This document shows positions 1-9,376 of a stretch of 64,000 nucleotides of DNA, piece after piece. Numbering within the stretch: position 1 is the first letter of the stretch; every line of letters starts with the position of its first letter. Both the position numbers and the translations under genes were made by a program. The stretch comes from Gluconacetobacter diazotrophicus PA1 5 (lineage in GTDB: Bacteria; Pseudomonadota; Alphaproteobacteria; Acetobacterales; Acetobacteraceae). The DNA lies in contig NC_010125.1 of the NCBI RefSeq assembly GCF_000067045.1, positions 2,284,001-2,348,000 on the forward strand, in the 5' to 3' direction. Below the pieces are notes generated by a model, which saw only the letters and a list, made by a program, of their open reading frames with translations, ran no database searches and had not been told where the DNA came from.

Positions 1-272
1 TCAGGCCGGAATCGCGCGCGGCCTTCCGCCGCCTGATCTGGCTGGGCCTGACGGATGCGCTGCGGGCGCTGCACCCGCACGGGCGGTACTATACGTTCTG
101 GGACTACCAGGCCGGTGCGTGGCCGCGCGATTGCGGGCTGCGGATCGACCACGCCCTGCTGTCGCCGCGTATCGCGGAACGGCTGGACAGCGCCCAGCCC
201 GACCGGGACGAGCGCGGCCGCGCCCAGCCGTCCGACCACGTGCCGCTGGTCATCACGCTGGACGGACCCTGA
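1..272 (+). CDS. xth: Exodeoxyribonuclease III, C-terminal part (5' end outside window)
   Basis: This is the last ~89 codons of an ExoIII/AP-endonuclease family protein; the reading frame enters the window at base 3 and stops with TGA at 270-272. The visible part holds the family's late active-site blocks: the TFWDYQAGAW segment, GLRIDHALLSP (contributing the metal/DNA-binding Asp-His region) and the terminal SDHVPL, which supplies the catalytic Asp-His pair. Members repair abasic sites and remove 3'-blocking groups as Mg-dependent exonucleases/AP endonucleases in the cytoplasm. The start and the first two thirds are not in the window. A rho-independent terminator follows about 30 bases after the stop. 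The family assignment is secure; whether it is xthA or a close paralogue cannot be told from this fragment. Confidence 0.85.
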   Translation, partial: RPESRAAFRRLIWLGLTDALRALHPHGRYYTFWDYQAGAWPRDCGLRIDHALLSPRIAERLDSAQPDRDERGRAQPSDHVPLVITLDGP

Positions 273-303
273 AACACGGGGGCCTGAAAGACGGGGACAT
301 GAA

Positions 304-330
304 AAAGGCCGGGCGCGAAGCCCGGCCTTT
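304..330. terminator. Bidirectional hairpin terminator
   Basis: Perfect 11-bp stem (AAAGGCCGGGC / GCCCGGCCTTT) with a 5-base loop GCGAA, bounded by an A run on the left and a T run on the right. It sits between the convergent exodeoxyribonuclease III gene and the small secreted protein gene and could end both transcripts. Confidence 0.8.
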
Positions 331-336
331 CCCTTA

Positions 337-675
337 TCACCAGCCGGGGCGGACCCAGACCCAGCGCGGACCACGCTGTTCCCACCGGCCGGCGCCCCAG
401 CCGCCATGCCGGCCATACCGGACATAGCGCCCCGGCACCCAGACATAACCGCCATTGCCCCAGTCCCAGCCGCCCTGCTGCCAGACCCAGCCCCGCCGCG
501 GCGGCGGCACGACTTCGGCACGCGGCGGCGGCATGGGCGGTGGGGCCCATCCGGGAGTGACGGGACCGTACCGATAGGGCTGCGCAAGGGCCGGCGACGC
601 GTCGTACGTCGTCAATGCCCCGCCTGCGAGCACGCCCAGCGCCAGAAGGGTGCCGCGGACAATCTGCCTGCTCAT
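337..675 (-). CDS. Small secreted Trp/Gly/Pro-rich protein (YXWGG-repeat-like)
   Basis: 112 aa. It has a clear Sec signal peptide (charged MSRQIVR start, hydrophobic LLALGVLAGGAL, likely cleavage after PALA-Q around residue 31), then a proline-rich linker and a C-terminal half dense in Trp, Gly, Arg and Tyr (for example WVWQQGGWDWG, YVWVPGRYV, WVWVRPGW). This spacing resembles YXWGG-repeat proteins common in proteobacterial envelopes, but the function of that group is unknown to me. The gene ends 7 bases from the shared terminator and is probably monocistronic. It is predicted to be periplasmic or surface associated. The secretion call is strong; the family name is tentative. Confidence 0.6.
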   Translation of the reverse strand: MSRQIVRGTLLALGVLAGGALTTYDASPALAQPYRYGPVTPGWAPPPMPPPRAEVVPPPRRGWVWQQGGWDWGNGGYVWVPGRYVRYGRHGGWGAGRWEQRGPRWVWVRPGW

Positions 676-789
676 GTGAAAACAATCTCCTGCATGCGGG
701 CGGGTATTCCTGCCGCTCCGTCAATGCATTGTGGTCCGATTATCGTGGCGGCGGAATGGCGAAAGATGGCCGTATGTAACAAGAACCCG

Positions 790-2160
790 TCAGAGCGTCG
801 GGCGGCCGCCCCGGCGCGAGGTGGCCAGCCCCAGGACCAGGATCAGCGCCAGGGTCACGCTGCCCAGTTCGATCTGCACCCGGGTGTCGGGGGTCAGCAT
901 CATCGTCACCATCACCAGCAGGATGGCGGCGACCGTCAGCCATGACAGATACGGAAACAGCAGCATCGGAAAGGCCGGATGGCGCCCCGCGCGCTTCATC
1001 TGGCGGCGCAGGCTGATCTGGGCGAACACCACCATCAGGTAGTCGAACAGGATCACCGCGCCCGAGGCGTTGAGCAGGAAGCCGAAGACTTCGCCCGGGA
1101 AGGTCGAGGCCACCACCGTCAGCACGGACGCCACCAGCGCCCCAGTGGAAATGGCCCGGCGCGGCGCGCCGCTGGGACCGGTTCGGACCAGCCAGCCCGG
1201 CGCGTCGCCATGCGCCGCCATTTCGAACAGGATGCGCGAGGTGACATAGAGGGTGGAATTCAGGCACGAGGCGATCGCGACCAGCACCACCAGCGTCATC
1301 GCGCCCTCGGCCCCCGGAATGCCGATGCGGTGCAGCACCTCGAGGAACGGGGAATGGCCGGGCTGCACCTGGTTCCACGGAACCAGGCACAGGATGACGC
1401 CCAGCGACGCCATGTAGAACAGCATCACCCGGATCACGACGGTACGGATGGCCTGGACGATGTTGCGGCCGGGGTCGTCGGTTTCCGCCGCCGCGACGGT
1501 GGCGATTTCCGCCCCCGCGAAGGTGAACAGGATCGCCGGCAGCAGGGACAGCGACGCGCTGAAGCCATGCGGCATGAACCCGCCCTGGTCCCACAGATGC
1601 GCAAGCCCGCCATGCAGCGGCGGCCCGATCACCCCGAACAGCGCCAGCCCGGCAATGACCGTGAACACGCCGATCGCCGTGATCTTCATCAGCGAGAACC
1701 AGAATTCGAACTCGCCATAGCCCCGGACCGAGCCCATGTTCACGCCGGTCATGACCGCCGTCAGCCCCAGCGCCACGCCCAGGGGCGGCACCCCCAGCAT
1801 CGGCCCCGCGACCATGCCCGCCGCCTTGGCCTCGACCGACGCCACGACAACCCAGAACAGCCAGTACGACCAGCCTGTGACGAAGGCCGCCCGATGGCCC
1901 AGGCCGCGCCGGACATGGCCCACGAACGACCCGGCATCGGGGCAGTCGATCGCCATTTCACCCAGCATGCGCATGACCAGGAACACCATCAGCCCGGCCA
2001 GCAGGTAGGACAGCAGCACCAGCGGCCCCGCGCCCTGGATCATCACCGAGGTGTTCACGAACAGTCCGGCGCCGATCATCCCGCCGATCGCGATCATCGA
2101 AACGTGGCGGCTGCGCAACGAATGGGCCAGGCCGCCCCCCGTGGGAGCAGCCTTCAGCAT
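790..2160 (-). CDS. Amino-acid permease (APC superfamily, AAT-like)
   Basis: 456 aa, the usual length for 12-helix APC amino-acid/H+ symporters. The first helix carries the unwound-helix signature GGMIGAGLF (about residues 27-35) that binds the substrate amino and carboxyl groups, and regular hydrophobic helices follow to the C-terminus. The closest family by eye is the GabP/AnsP/LysP-type (AAT) group; the substrate cannot be assigned. The ATG at 2158-2160 is chosen because homology begins right there, although the frame stays open for about 200 codons upstream over the antisense of the next gene. It overlaps the end of the upstream EipB-like gene by 7 bases, so the two are probably co-transcribed. 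Confidence 0.85.
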   Translation of the reverse strand: MLKAAPTGGGLAHSLRSRHVSMIAIGGMIGAGLFVNTSVMIQGAGPLVLLSYLLAGLMVFLVMRMLGEMAIDCPDAGSFVGHVRRGLGHRAAFVTGWSYWLFWVVVASVEAKAAGMVAGPMLGVPPLGVALGLTAVMTGVNMGSVRGYGEFEFWFSLMKITAIGVFTVIAGLALFGVIGPPLHGGLAHLWDQGGFMPHGFSASLSLLPAILFTFAGAEIATVAAAETDDPGRNIVQAIRTVVIRVMLFYMASLGVILCLVPWNQVQPGHSPFLEVLHRIGIPGAEGAMTLVVLVAIASCLNSTLYVTSRILFEMAAHGDAPGWLVRTGPSGAPRRAISTGALVASVLTVVASTFPGEVFGFLLNASGAVILFDYLMVVFAQISLRRQMKRAGRHPAFPMLLFPYLSWLTVAAILLVMVTMMLTPDTRVQIELGSVTLALILVLGLATSRRGGRPTL

Positions 2161-2999
2161 CGACGGGCCGCCGTCACCGGCGTGAAGCTGCGCAAGGTGC
2201 CTTGCATGCGAAAATCTCCGAAATCCATATCCAGCCGGTCGGACACGCCGTTGGCGAAGTAGCGCATGCCGATCGCGTAGTCCGGCCGCATGTCGTGCGA
2301 CGCGGGGGTGTAAAATGCCACATGCACCCGGCCCGACGGCTGGCGCGCCAGCACGGGATAGGGGCTGGCCGACGGCGGCTGTATCCAGCCCAGCAGCATG
2401 ACGTAGGTATATTGCGCCCCGTTGTCGCCGGTACCGTCGAACAGCATGGGCGAAAAGGCCTGCTCCCCGTCCTGCGCCGCGCGGATGATCGCTGCGGTAT
2501 GCGCCATCGGGAACAGCGTGCCGGCGGGCAGCGGGACCGTATGGACGCTGGGCTGGGTATACCGGACCTCGCCGCCCGACGGCGTCATCGTCGCCTCGCC
2601 CATGATGCGGCTGGGGGACTGGTCGTTCGAGGTCTGGACGGTGCGAAAGACCAGGTGGTGGCCATCCTTGGCCTCCAGCGTCGCGTAGTCGGATTCCATG
2701 TCGGTCACGGCCCCCGACCGCGACACGGTCTGCAGCCGCAACTGCTGCTGCGTGGACCATGACGCGCAGGCATCCGTGACGCCGTAGGTCATGGTACCGC
2801 TGGCCGATACGGTATCACCTCCGGTGACCGCGGCCAGCGTCAGGTCATAGACCGCCCGATGCGGGGCCAGCGCCACGGCCCCGCCCGCCGCGGGGGCCAT
2901 GGCCGGGGCGGCGCGCGCCGGCACGACCACCAGCCCCAGCATCGGCCCGGCGACCACGGCGCGCGCCACGATCCCGCGAAGAAGAGGCCACCATGTCAT
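2154..2999 (-). CDS. EipB-like envelope protein (DUF1849 family)
   Basis: 281 aa. An N-terminal hydrophobic segment ending PARA-A (about residue 30) looks like a Sec signal peptide; the mature part begins ALAPHRAVYDLTL, the typical opening of DUF1849/EipB proteins, which are periplasmic beta-spiral proteins needed for envelope integrity in alphaproteobacteria such as Brucella. The protein has only two cysteines, Cys78 and the very last residue Cys281, matching the conserved disulfide that ties the two ends of EipB together. The ATG at 2997-2999 is preferred; an upstream in-frame start at 3041 would put 14 polar residues before the signal peptide. It overlaps the permease start by 7 bases. The family call is good; the physiological role here is inferred. 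Confidence 0.8.
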   Translation of the reverse strand: MTWWPLLRGIVARAVVAGPMLGLVVVPARAAPAMAPAAGGAVALAPHRAVYDLTLAAVTGGDTVSASGTMTYGVTDACASWSTQQQLRLQTVSRSGAVTDMESDYATLEAKDGHHLVFRTVQTSNDQSPSRIMGEATMTPSGGEVRYTQPSVHTVPLPAGTLFPMAHTAAIIRAAQDGEQAFSPMLFDGTGDNGAQYTYVMLLGWIQPPSASPYPVLARQPSGRVHVAFYTPASHDMRPDYAIGMRYFANGVSDRLDMDFGDFRMQGTLRSFTPVTAARRC

Positions 3000-3056
3000 G
3001 GCGCCAGCATGACCCCATCGCGATACGCCGCGCAATCGCACAATGACGCGCGGTCC

Positions 3057-4856
3057 TTATTCCCCGGCCTTCACGCCGGGCTTCGGCCGCGGCAGGTTCA
3101 GCGCCAGCGACAGTTCCTTCAGCCGTTCGGCGGGCACGGGGGCCGGCGCGCCCATCATCAGGTCCTCGCCCTGCTGGTTCAGCGGGAAGAGGATGACCTC
3201 GCGGATGTTCGGCTCGTCGGCCAGCAGCATGACGATGCGGTCCACGCCCGGTGCCGAGCCGCCATGCGGCGGCGCGCCGTAGCGGAAGGCGTTGAGCATG
3301 CCGCCGAAACGGGCCTCGACCTCGCTGGCCGGGTAGCCGGCCAGTTCGAACGCACGGATCATCACGTCGGGGCGATGGTTGCGGATGGCGCCCGAGGACA
3401 GTTCGACGCCGTTGCACACGATATCGTACTGATAGGCCGTGATCGTCAGCGGGTCCTGGCCGTTCAGCGCCTCCAGCCCGCCCTGGGGCATCGAGAACGG
3501 GTTGTGCGAGAAGTCGATCTGCCCGGTTTCCTCGTTGCGCTCGTACATCGGGAAATCGGTGATCCAGCAGAAGCGGAAGGAGTCCTGTTCGATCAGGTCC
3601 AGCTCGGTCGCGATGCGCGTGCGCACCAGGCCGGAGAATTTCACGACCTCGTCGCCCTTGCCGGCCGCGAAGAAGACCGCGTCACCGGCCTTCAGGCCTG
3701 TGGCCTCGCGAATCGCGGCGACGCGCGCGGGCTCCAGGTTCTTGGCGATCGGGCCCTTGCCACCCTCTTCGTCGAAGATGATGTAGCCCAGGCCGCCGGC
3801 CCCGGCTTCGCGCGCCCAGGCATTCAGCTTGTCATAGAAGGCGCGCGGACGATCGCCCGCCCCCGGCGCCGGAATCGCGCGGACCTCGCCCCCGTCGGCG
3901 ACGATGCGCGCGAACAGGCCGAAGCCGGAGTTGGCGAACGATTCGGTCACGTCGCTCAGCAGCAGGGGGTTGCGCAGGTCGGGCTTGTCGCTGCCGTACA
4001 GCTTCATCGCCGTGGCGTAGGGAATCCGCTCGAAGGGGGCCGCGCTGACCGTGCGGCCGCCGCCGAATTCGCGGAACACGCCTTCCATCACCGGCTCCAG
4101 GGTCGCGAACACGTCTTCCTGGGTCGCGAACGCCATTTCGAAGTCGAGCTGGTAGAATTCGCCCGGCGAGCGGTCGGCGCGCGCGGCCTCGTCCCGGAAG
4201 CACGGGGCGATCTGGAAATAGCGGTCGAAGCCCGCGACCATCGCCAGTTGCTTGAACTGCTGCGGCGCCTGGGGCAGCGCATAGAACTTGCCCGGATGCA
4301 TGCGGGCCGGCACCAGGAAGTCCCGCGCGCCCTCGGGCGAGGACGCGGTCAGGATCGGGGTCTGGAATTCGACGAAGCCCTGGTCGGTCATGCGGCGGCG
4401 CAGGCTGGCGATCACCTGGGCGCGCAGCATCATGTTGCGATGGACCTTGTCGCGCCGCAGGTCGATGTAGCGGTAGGTCAGGCGCAGATCCTCGGGGTAA
4501 TGCTCGTGCCCCGCGACCTGGAAGGGCAGCACGTCGGCCGAGGACTGGATGTCGACCTGCTGCGCGCGCAGTTCGATCTCGCCGGTCGGCAGGTTCGGGT
4601 TCTTCGTCGCCGCGTCGCGCAGCACGACTTCGCCCGTGATGGTCAGCACGCTTTCCACGCGAACGCGCTCGACGGCCTCCAGCACCGGGGAACCGGCGGG
4701 AATGACGATCTGGGTCATGCCGAAATGATCGCGCAGGTCGATGAACAGCAGGCCGCCATGATCGCGCTTGCTGTGCACCCAGCCGGAGAGGCGGGCCGTC
4801 TGCCCGGCATCGCTGGCGCGAAGGGCCGCGCAGCTATGGGTACGATAGGGATGCAT
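3057..4856 (-). CDS. aspS: Aspartyl-tRNA synthetase
   Basis: 599 aa class II synthetase that charges tRNA-Asp in the cytoplasm. The order is bacterial: N-terminal OB-fold anticodon-binding domain ([21 protein letters not shown], about residues 20-40), class II core with motif 2 around [23 protein letters not shown], the bacterial GAD insertion in the middle (about 290-410), and motif 3 at [14 protein letters not shown] near the end. The length matches bacterial AspRS (~590). The ATG at 4854-4856 is used because the MHPYRTHSC start fits the family; 14 further codons upstream lack homology. No AsnRS is in the window, so whether it is non-discriminating cannot be decided. The gene lies 128 bases downstream of mtnA on the same strand. 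Confidence 0.95.
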   Translation of the reverse strand: MHPYRTHSCAALRASDAGQTARLSGWVHSKRDHGGLLFIDLRDHFGMTQIVIPAGSPVLEAVERVRVESVLTITGEVVLRDAATKNPNLPTGEIELRAQQVDIQSSADVLPFQVAGHEHYPEDLRLTYRYIDLRRDKVHRNMMLRAQVIASLRRRMTDQGFVEFQTPILTASSPEGARDFLVPARMHPGKFYALPQAPQQFKQLAMVAGFDRYFQIAPCFRDEAARADRSPGEFYQLDFEMAFATQEDVFATLEPVMEGVFREFGGGRTVSAAPFERIPYATAMKLYGSDKPDLRNPLLLSDVTESFANSGFGLFARIVADGGEVRAIPAPGAGDRPRAFYDKLNAWAREAGAGGLGYIIFDEEGGKGPIAKNLEPARVAAIREATGLKAGDAVFFAAGKGDEVVKFSGLVRTRIATELDLIEQDSFRFCWITDFPMYERNEETGQIDFSHNPFSMPQGGLEALNGQDPLTITAYQYDIVCNGVELSSGAIRNHRPDVMIRAFELAGYPASEVEARFGGMLNAFRYGAPPHGGSAPGVDRIVMLLADEPNIREVILFPLNQQGEDLMMGAPAPVPAERLKELSLALNLPRPKPGVKAGE

Positions 4857-4984
4857 GGTCTGGTCCTGTGTCACCAAAGGCAGGGGACGGGACGCCATGC
4901 GCCCCGCGCGATCGAAGGCGGAGGAAGCCGGGCCGGGCCGCCCCTGTCAAGGGTTGCCGAGACGGGTCGGCCGGCCGCGTGGCG

Positions 4985-6082
4985 TCATGCGTGTTCGGGA
5001 AACAGCCCCGCCAGGCCGGCCTGCGTGGCCTGGCAGCAGCCGCGCTCGGTAATCAGGCCCGTCACCAGGCGCGCGGGCGTCACGTCGAAGGCCGGGTTGG
5101 CCGCGCGGCTGTCCGGCGGGGTCAGGCGCACCGTCTCGATGCGCCCGTCTTCCGTGCGGCCGGTGATGGAGGTGACCTCGGCGCCGTTGCGTTCCTCGAT
5201 CGGGATTTCGGTCAGCCCGTCACTGACATGCCAGTCGATCGTCGTGGAGGGCAGCGCGACCCAGAACGGCACGCCGTTGTCATGCGCCGCCAGCGCCTTC
5301 AGGTAGGTCCCGATCTTGTTCGCCACGTCGCCGGTCCGCGTGACGCGGTCGGTGCCCACGATCACCAGGTCCACCGCGCCGTGCTGCATCAGGTGGCCGC
5401 CCGCATTGTCGGCCACCACCGTATGCGGCACCCCGTGGCTGCCCAGTTCCCATGCCGTCAGCGCCGCGCCCTGGTTGCGCGGGCGGGTTTCGTCCACCCA
5501 CACATGGACGCTCAGTCCGCTGTCATGGGCCATGTAGATCGGGGCCAGCGCGGTGCCCCAGTCGACGGTGGCGATCCAGCCGGCGTTGCAATGCGTCAGG
5601 ATGTTGACCGTCGTGCCCTCGCCGCGCCGCGCCACGATGTCCTGGATCAGGCGCAGGCCGTGCCGGCCGATGGCTTCGTTCTGGGCCGCGTCCTCGTCGC
5701 AGATGCGCCCGGCCTCGTCATACGCGGCGGCGACGCGTTCGGCGGCCGGCAGCGGCCGCAGCCGGCCCAGCATCCTCTCGATGGCCCAGCGCAGGTTGAT
5801 CGCGGTCGGGCGGGTGGCGGCCAGCAGGGCGGCGTCGCGTTCCATCGCCGCGTCGCCGGCATCGACGCGCAGCGCCAGCGCCAGCCCATAGGCCGCGACC
5901 GCGCCGATCAGCGGCGCGCCGCGCACCTGCATGGTGCGGATCGCGTGCGCCACCTGGTCCCGTTCGGTCAGGCGCAGGATGTCCAGTTCCCACGGCAAAC
6001 GGGTCTGGTCGAAGATATGGACCGACCAGCCGTCATCCTGGTCCACCCACACGCTGCGATAAGGTACGGTGCCGATTTTCAT
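4985..6082 (-). CDS. mtnA: Methylthioribose-1-phosphate isomerase
   Basis: 365 aa. The enzyme converts 5-methylthioribose-1-phosphate to the ribulose-1-phosphate form in the methionine salvage pathway and belongs to the eIF2B-like sugar isomerase fold. Visible signatures are RGAPLIGAVAAYG (about residues 54-66, phosphate site), NILTHCNAG with the catalytic Cys, and GTDRV...GDVANKIGTY with the catalytic Asp. The length is typical. No other salvage gene is adjacent, so methionine salvage enzymes must be encoded elsewhere or the pathway is partial. The gene is flanked upstream by the htpG terminator, so it probably has its own promoter in the 80-base gap. Confidence 0.93.
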   Translation of the reverse strand: MKIGTVPYRSVWVDQDDGWSVHIFDQTRLPWELDILRLTERDQVAHAIRTMQVRGAPLIGAVAAYGLALALRVDAGDAAMERDAALLAATRPTAINLRWAIERMLGRLRPLPAAERVAAAYDEAGRICDEDAAQNEAIGRHGLRLIQDIVARRGEGTTVNILTHCNAGWIATVDWGTALAPIYMAHDSGLSVHVWVDETRPRNQGAALTAWELGSHGVPHTVVADNAGGHLMQHGAVDLVIVGTDRVTRTGDVANKIGTYLKALAAHDNGVPFWVALPSTTIDWHVSDGLTEIPIEERNGAEVTSITGRTEDGRIETVRLTPPDSRAANPAFDVTPARLVTGLITERGCCQATQAGLAGLFPEHA

Positions 6083-6163
6083 CCTGCGCGATTCCGTTGA
6101 GTGAGAGAAAGAGAAGGCCGCGCGGGCTTATATCAGGCTGAATTGGGATTGGCTTTCAAGAAA

Positions 6164-6191
6164 GCAAGGCCGGGGTTGCCCCCGGCCTTGC
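6164..6191 (-). terminator. Rho-independent terminator of htpG
   Basis: 12-bp GC-rich stem (GCAAGGCCGGGG with its complement) and loop TTGC. On the minus strand it is followed by the T-rich TTTCTT stretch. It lies 26 bases past the htpG stop. Confidence 0.85.
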
Positions 6192-6216
6192 CCCGACCTT
6201 GCCAACCAGGAACGCC

Positions 6217-8106
6217 TCAGCCCTGGATTTGGGTCAGCGTCGCCGTCAGGCGGCTGGCGAAGGCGGTCGGGTCCTTGGGGCTTTCGCCGTCCTGGATCCG
6301 CGCGATGTCCAGCAGGATCAGCGCGATGTCCGCCACCGATTCGCCGCGCGCCACCCGGTCCGCCAGGTCGCGGATCAGCGGATGGGTCGCGTTGATTTCC
6401 AGCACCGGGGCCTGGTCGGGCACCGCCTGGCCGCTGCGGCGCAGCAGGCGCTGCAGTTGCAGGTCCGGCCCCTGCCCCGCCGCCGACAGCACGACCGCGC
6501 TGCCGACCAGCCGGCTGGTGCCGCGCACGTCCGACACGGCCTCGCCCAGCGCGGCCTTCATGGCCGGCAGCAGCGCCTCCAGGTCGGCCCGGGCCCCATC
6601 GTCCTGCGGGGCCTCGAACTTGTCCAGGTCGGCGTGACCCTGGCTGACGCTGCGCAGGGCCTTGCCCTCGAACGTGCCCAGCCGGTCCGGCCAGAAGGAA
6701 TCGACCGGATCGGACAGCAGCAGGACCTCGATCCCCCGCGCCCGGAAGCCTTCCAGTTGCGGCGAGGCCGGCAGCGTGTCGGGGTTGTCGCCGGTCAGGT
6801 AATAGATCGCCTCCTGCCCGTCCTTCATGCGCGACACGTAGTCGGCCAGGGTCGTCCAGCCTTCTTCCGTGCTGGAACGGAACCGGGCCAGGCCCGCCAG
6901 GTCGGTGCGGTATTCCGCGTCGTCCCAGATCCCTTCCTTCAGCACCGGGCCGAAATTGTCCCAGAACGTCGCATAGGATTCCGCATCCGTGGCCCGGCTG
7001 CGCAGTTCGTTCAGCACCCGATTGGTCACGGCCTTGCGGATGCGGGCCAGAACCGGGGTGGCCTGCAGCATCTCGCGCGAGACGTTCAGCGGCAGGTCCT
7101 CGGTATCCACCACGCCCTGCACGAAGCGCATCCACGGCGGCAGCAGCGCCGCGTCGTCGGTGATGAACATGCGCCGGACATGCAGACGCACGCGGCTGTC
7201 ACGCACCTGCTCGCCGAATTCGAAGGGCCGGCTGCCGGGGATGAACAGCAGGGCGGTGAACTCGATCGTGCCCTCGGCATGCCAGTGCAGCGTCGCCCAG
7301 GGCGTATCGAAATTATGGCTGACATGCCGGTAGAATTCGGTGAGCTGCTCCTCGGTCACCTCGCCCTTGGGCTTGCGCCAAAGGGCGGTTCCGGCATTGG
7401 CCGGCGTGTCCTCGCCGTCGCGGCGGATGGTGATCGGCCAGGCGATGTGATCGGCCCATTTGCGCACGATCGATTCCAGGCGCCATGCATCGAGGAATTC
7501 GTCGGCATCTTCCTTGATATACAGCACGATGTCGGTGCCGGGGCGCTCACGCGTCGCGGGGCTGAGGGTGAAGCTGCCCTTGCCGTCCGACGACCAGCGC
7601 CACGCCTCGTCGCTACCGGCGCGGCGCGACACCACGTCGACATGGTCCGCGACCATGAAGGCGGCATAGAACCCGACGCCGAACTGCCCGATCAGGCTGG
7701 GACGGTCCCCGGCGTTCTCCCCGGGCTTCTGCTTGTCCAGTTCCTGGCCGAAGGCGCGGGTGCCCGAGCGCGCGATGGTGCCCAGGTTGCGCGCCAGTTC
7801 GTCCTTGCTCATGCCCGTGCCGTCATCGCTGATGGTCAGGCGGCGGGCGTCCTTGTCGGGGTCGATGCGCACCCCGGCCCCTTCCGGCAGGGTCCGGGCG
7901 GCGTCGGTCAGGGCCTCGAACCGGCGGCGGTCCGTGGCATCGGCGGCGTTGGCCACCAGTTCGCGCAGGAAGATCTCGCGCTCGGAATACAGCGCGTGGA
8001 CCACCAGGTCGAGCAGCCGCCCGACCTCCGCACTGAACGCATGTTCCTCGCCCCCTGCCTGGGGTGCGGGCTGGGCCTTGTCCGAATCCGTAGCCTGATC
8101 GGTCAT
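6217..8106 (-). CDS. htpG: Molecular chaperone HtpG (bacterial Hsp90)
   Basis: 629 aa cytoplasmic ATP-dependent dimeric chaperone. The N-terminal GHKL ATPase domain shows [11 protein letters not shown] (Asn/Ala-rich helix binding Mg-ATP), [14 protein letters not shown] and [14 protein letters not shown] (lid glycine motif); the middle domain carries the family [18 protein letters not shown] block with the catalytic Arg loop; the C-terminal dimerization part ends at IQG. The length is normal. The ATG at 8104-8106 is chosen because MTDQATDSD follows a purine-rich GGAG 10 bases upstream; an in-frame start 7 codons earlier lacks support. A close match to an RpoH promoter precedes it, fitting heat-shock control, and rpoH itself lies at 27.1 kb. 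Confidence 0.96.
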   Translation of the reverse strand: MTDQATDSDKAQPAPQAGGEEHAFSAEVGRLLDLVVHALYSEREIFLRELVANAADATDRRRFEALTDAARTLPEGAGVRIDPDKDARRLTISDDGTGMSKDELARNLGTIARSGTRAFGQELDKQKPGENAGDRPSLIGQFGVGFYAAFMVADHVDVVSRRAGSDEAWRWSSDGKGSFTLSPATRERPGTDIVLYIKEDADEFLDAWRLESIVRKWADHIAWPITIRRDGEDTPANAGTALWRKPKGEVTEEQLTEFYRHVSHNFDTPWATLHWHAEGTIEFTALLFIPGSRPFEFGEQVRDSRVRLHVRRMFITDDAALLPPWMRFVQGVVDTEDLPLNVSREMLQATPVLARIRKAVTNRVLNELRSRATDAESYATFWDNFGPVLKEGIWDDAEYRTDLAGLARFRSSTEEGWTTLADYVSRMKDGQEAIYYLTGDNPDTLPASPQLEGFRARGIEVLLLSDPVDSFWPDRLGTFEGKALRSVSQGHADLDKFEAPQDDGARADLEALLPAMKAALGEAVSDVRGTSRLVGSAVVLSAAGQGPDLQLQRLLRRSGQAVPDQAPVLEINATHPLIRDLADRVARGESVADIALILLDIARIQDGESPKDPTAFASRLTATLTQIQG

Positions 8107-8146
8107 GTTTGTGTCTCTCCGTTCCACACTAACGATTTAGGCGGTC

Positions 8147-8174
8147 ATATGGGTCACGAAATGCCTGTTTTCAA
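8147..8174 (-). promoter_or_regulatory. Predicted sigma-32 (RpoH) promoter of htpG
   Basis: On the minus strand a TTGAAA box (8174-8169) is followed after 15 bases by CCCATAT (8153-8147). This is close to the RpoH consensus CTTGAAA...CCCCATNT. The -10 box ends 40 bases before the htpG start codon, giving a short leader. Confidence 0.6.
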
Positions 8175-8199
8175 TGACCTGCGACGCGCTGCATACCCG

Positions 8200-8847
8200 T
8201 CATTCGAAGTCCGTCGGCAAAGTGGGCGTACGATGGTGCTCGAACATCCGCCGGATCTGGTCCGGCAGCACGCGGCCCAGGGACAGGTCGTCCGGAATCT
8301 CGTCCGCGCCGAACCAGCCAATGCCCGACGTCTCCAGGCTGGTGGCCGGCGCCCCGCCCGCCAGATCGCACAGATAGAACAGCTTGGCGCAGGAAAAGAC
8401 CGTGGCCGGGTGGCCCTGCCGGGTGCGGTCCCACAGCGCCGCCAGCTTGCGCACCGTAGCGATGTAGCCGCTTTCCTCGCGCACTTCCTTCACCGCGCTG
8501 TCGGCGGGGGTCATGTTCACGTCCGCCCAGCCGCCCGGCAGGGTCCAGCGCCCGCCATCCAGCGTTTCGCGCACCATCAGCAGCCGCCCGTCCGGGTCGA
8601 ACACCGCCGCGCGCACGTCGATCTTGGGCGTGGCGTATCCGTCCTGGCCTGCGAACAGCGCCTCGATCCGCCGGGCCGGGGTGGCGGTATTGGCCGCCAT
8701 CATGCGCGCGGCCAGGGCGCGCAGCATCTCGTAGCGTTCCCGATCGTAGGGGTCGCGGGTGAAGGTCAGGCCCGTCTGGGCGATCGCCTGGATCTCGCGG
8801 CCCCAGACCAGCCAGTCGGGCTCCCCGTCCCGCTCCGCCCCGCTCAT
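8200..8847 (-). CDS. Nudix hydrolase with N-terminal helper domain
   Basis: 215 aa. Residues ~1-65 resemble the small N-terminal domain found in front of Nudix hydrolases acting on nucleoside-diphosphate-X compounds, and residues ~75-200 are the Nudix fold. The Nudix box is recognisable, GGWADVNMTP followed by AVKEVREESGY, so the metal-binding REVREESG-type helix is intact, but the first glutamate of the GX5E motif is replaced by Met. Hydrolysis of a nucleotide-sugar or related pyrophosphate is likely; the substrate is unknown. Start MSGAERDG at 8845-8847 overlaps the upstream cupin stop by 4 bases (ATGA), showing translational coupling. The frame is open further upstream only as antisense of the cupin gene. 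Confidence 0.8.
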   Translation of the reverse strand: MSGAERDGEPDWLVWGREIQAIAQTGLTFTRDPYDRERYEMLRALAARMMAANTATPARRIEALFAGQDGYATPKIDVRAAVFDPDGRLLMVRETLDGGRWTLPGGWADVNMTPADSAVKEVREESGYIATVRKLAALWDRTRQGHPATVFSCAKLFYLCDLAGGAPATSLETSGIGWFGADEIPDDLSLGRVLPDQIRRMFEHHRTPTLPTDFE

Positions 8848-9320
8848 GTCCCACCCCCCGGTTCCAGGCCGTCCGGCGTCCAGTCCGGGGGCGCCAGTTC
8901 GAAGCCCGAGAACTGGAAGGCCGGCGCCACCATGCAGCCGACCGCGCTCCATGCCCCCAGGCTTTCCGACGCCTGCCACGCCATGGCGGGCACCACGGCC
9001 TGCTGCACCTGGCCGGATGTGGGGCACGGGCCCAGCAGCAGGACCTGCTCGCCGCCCGCGCCCGCAATGCGCAGGCGCAGCGGGGCACCGCCCTGCCAGC
9101 ACCAGATCTCGGCGGCATCCACCCGATGCCAATGCGACCGCTCGCCCCGCGCCAGCAGGAACTGGATGGTCGTGGCGGCGCCGCGGCCGCCATCGGGCGG
9201 CGTGTCCCGCCATAGTTCGCGATACCATCCGCCCTCGGGATGCGGTGACAGCGACAGCGCGGCCCGCACGGCCTCCACCGGCAGGGTCGGGTCACGCAGA
9301 TCCACAGCGTGGTCAGTCAT
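8844..9320 (-). CDS. Cupin DUF985 family protein
   Basis: 158 aa single-domain cupin of the DUF985 (cupin_5) family. It opens with LSPHPEGGWYRELWR and contains SHWHRVDAAEIWCWQGG, the metal-site-like strand with two His and a Glu, then the late block VGCMVAPAFQFSGFELA typical of the family. Members are small beta-barrels of uncertain function, some linked to sugar epimerisation or nucleotide-sugar chemistry. It overlaps the Nudix gene by 4 bases, so the two form a two-gene operon; a joint role in handling an activated sugar or nucleotide is an inference only. Confidence 0.8.
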   Translation of the reverse strand: MTDHAVDLRDPTLPVEAVRAALSLSPHPEGGWYRELWRDTPPDGGRGAATTIQFLLARGERSHWHRVDAAEIWCWQGGAPLRLRIAGAGGEQVLLLGPCPTSGQVQQAVVPAMAWQASESLGAWSAVGCMVAPAFQFSGFELAPPDWTPDGLEPGGGT

Positions 9321-9376
9321 CGGGCATGTCCTCGATTAAAGACGAACGGGATATCACCGTGGGTCCATGCACGCGT

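Noticed and set aside
2859-5306. 815-codon open frame on the plus strand
   Set aside because: It is antisense to aspS and its neighbours; in GC-rich DNA such long empty frames are common, and the protein is low-complexity with no domain.
6199-9339. 1046-codon plus-strand open frame
   Set aside because: Antisense to htpG, the Nudix and the cupin genes; composition is Arg/Gly/Gln-rich without homology.
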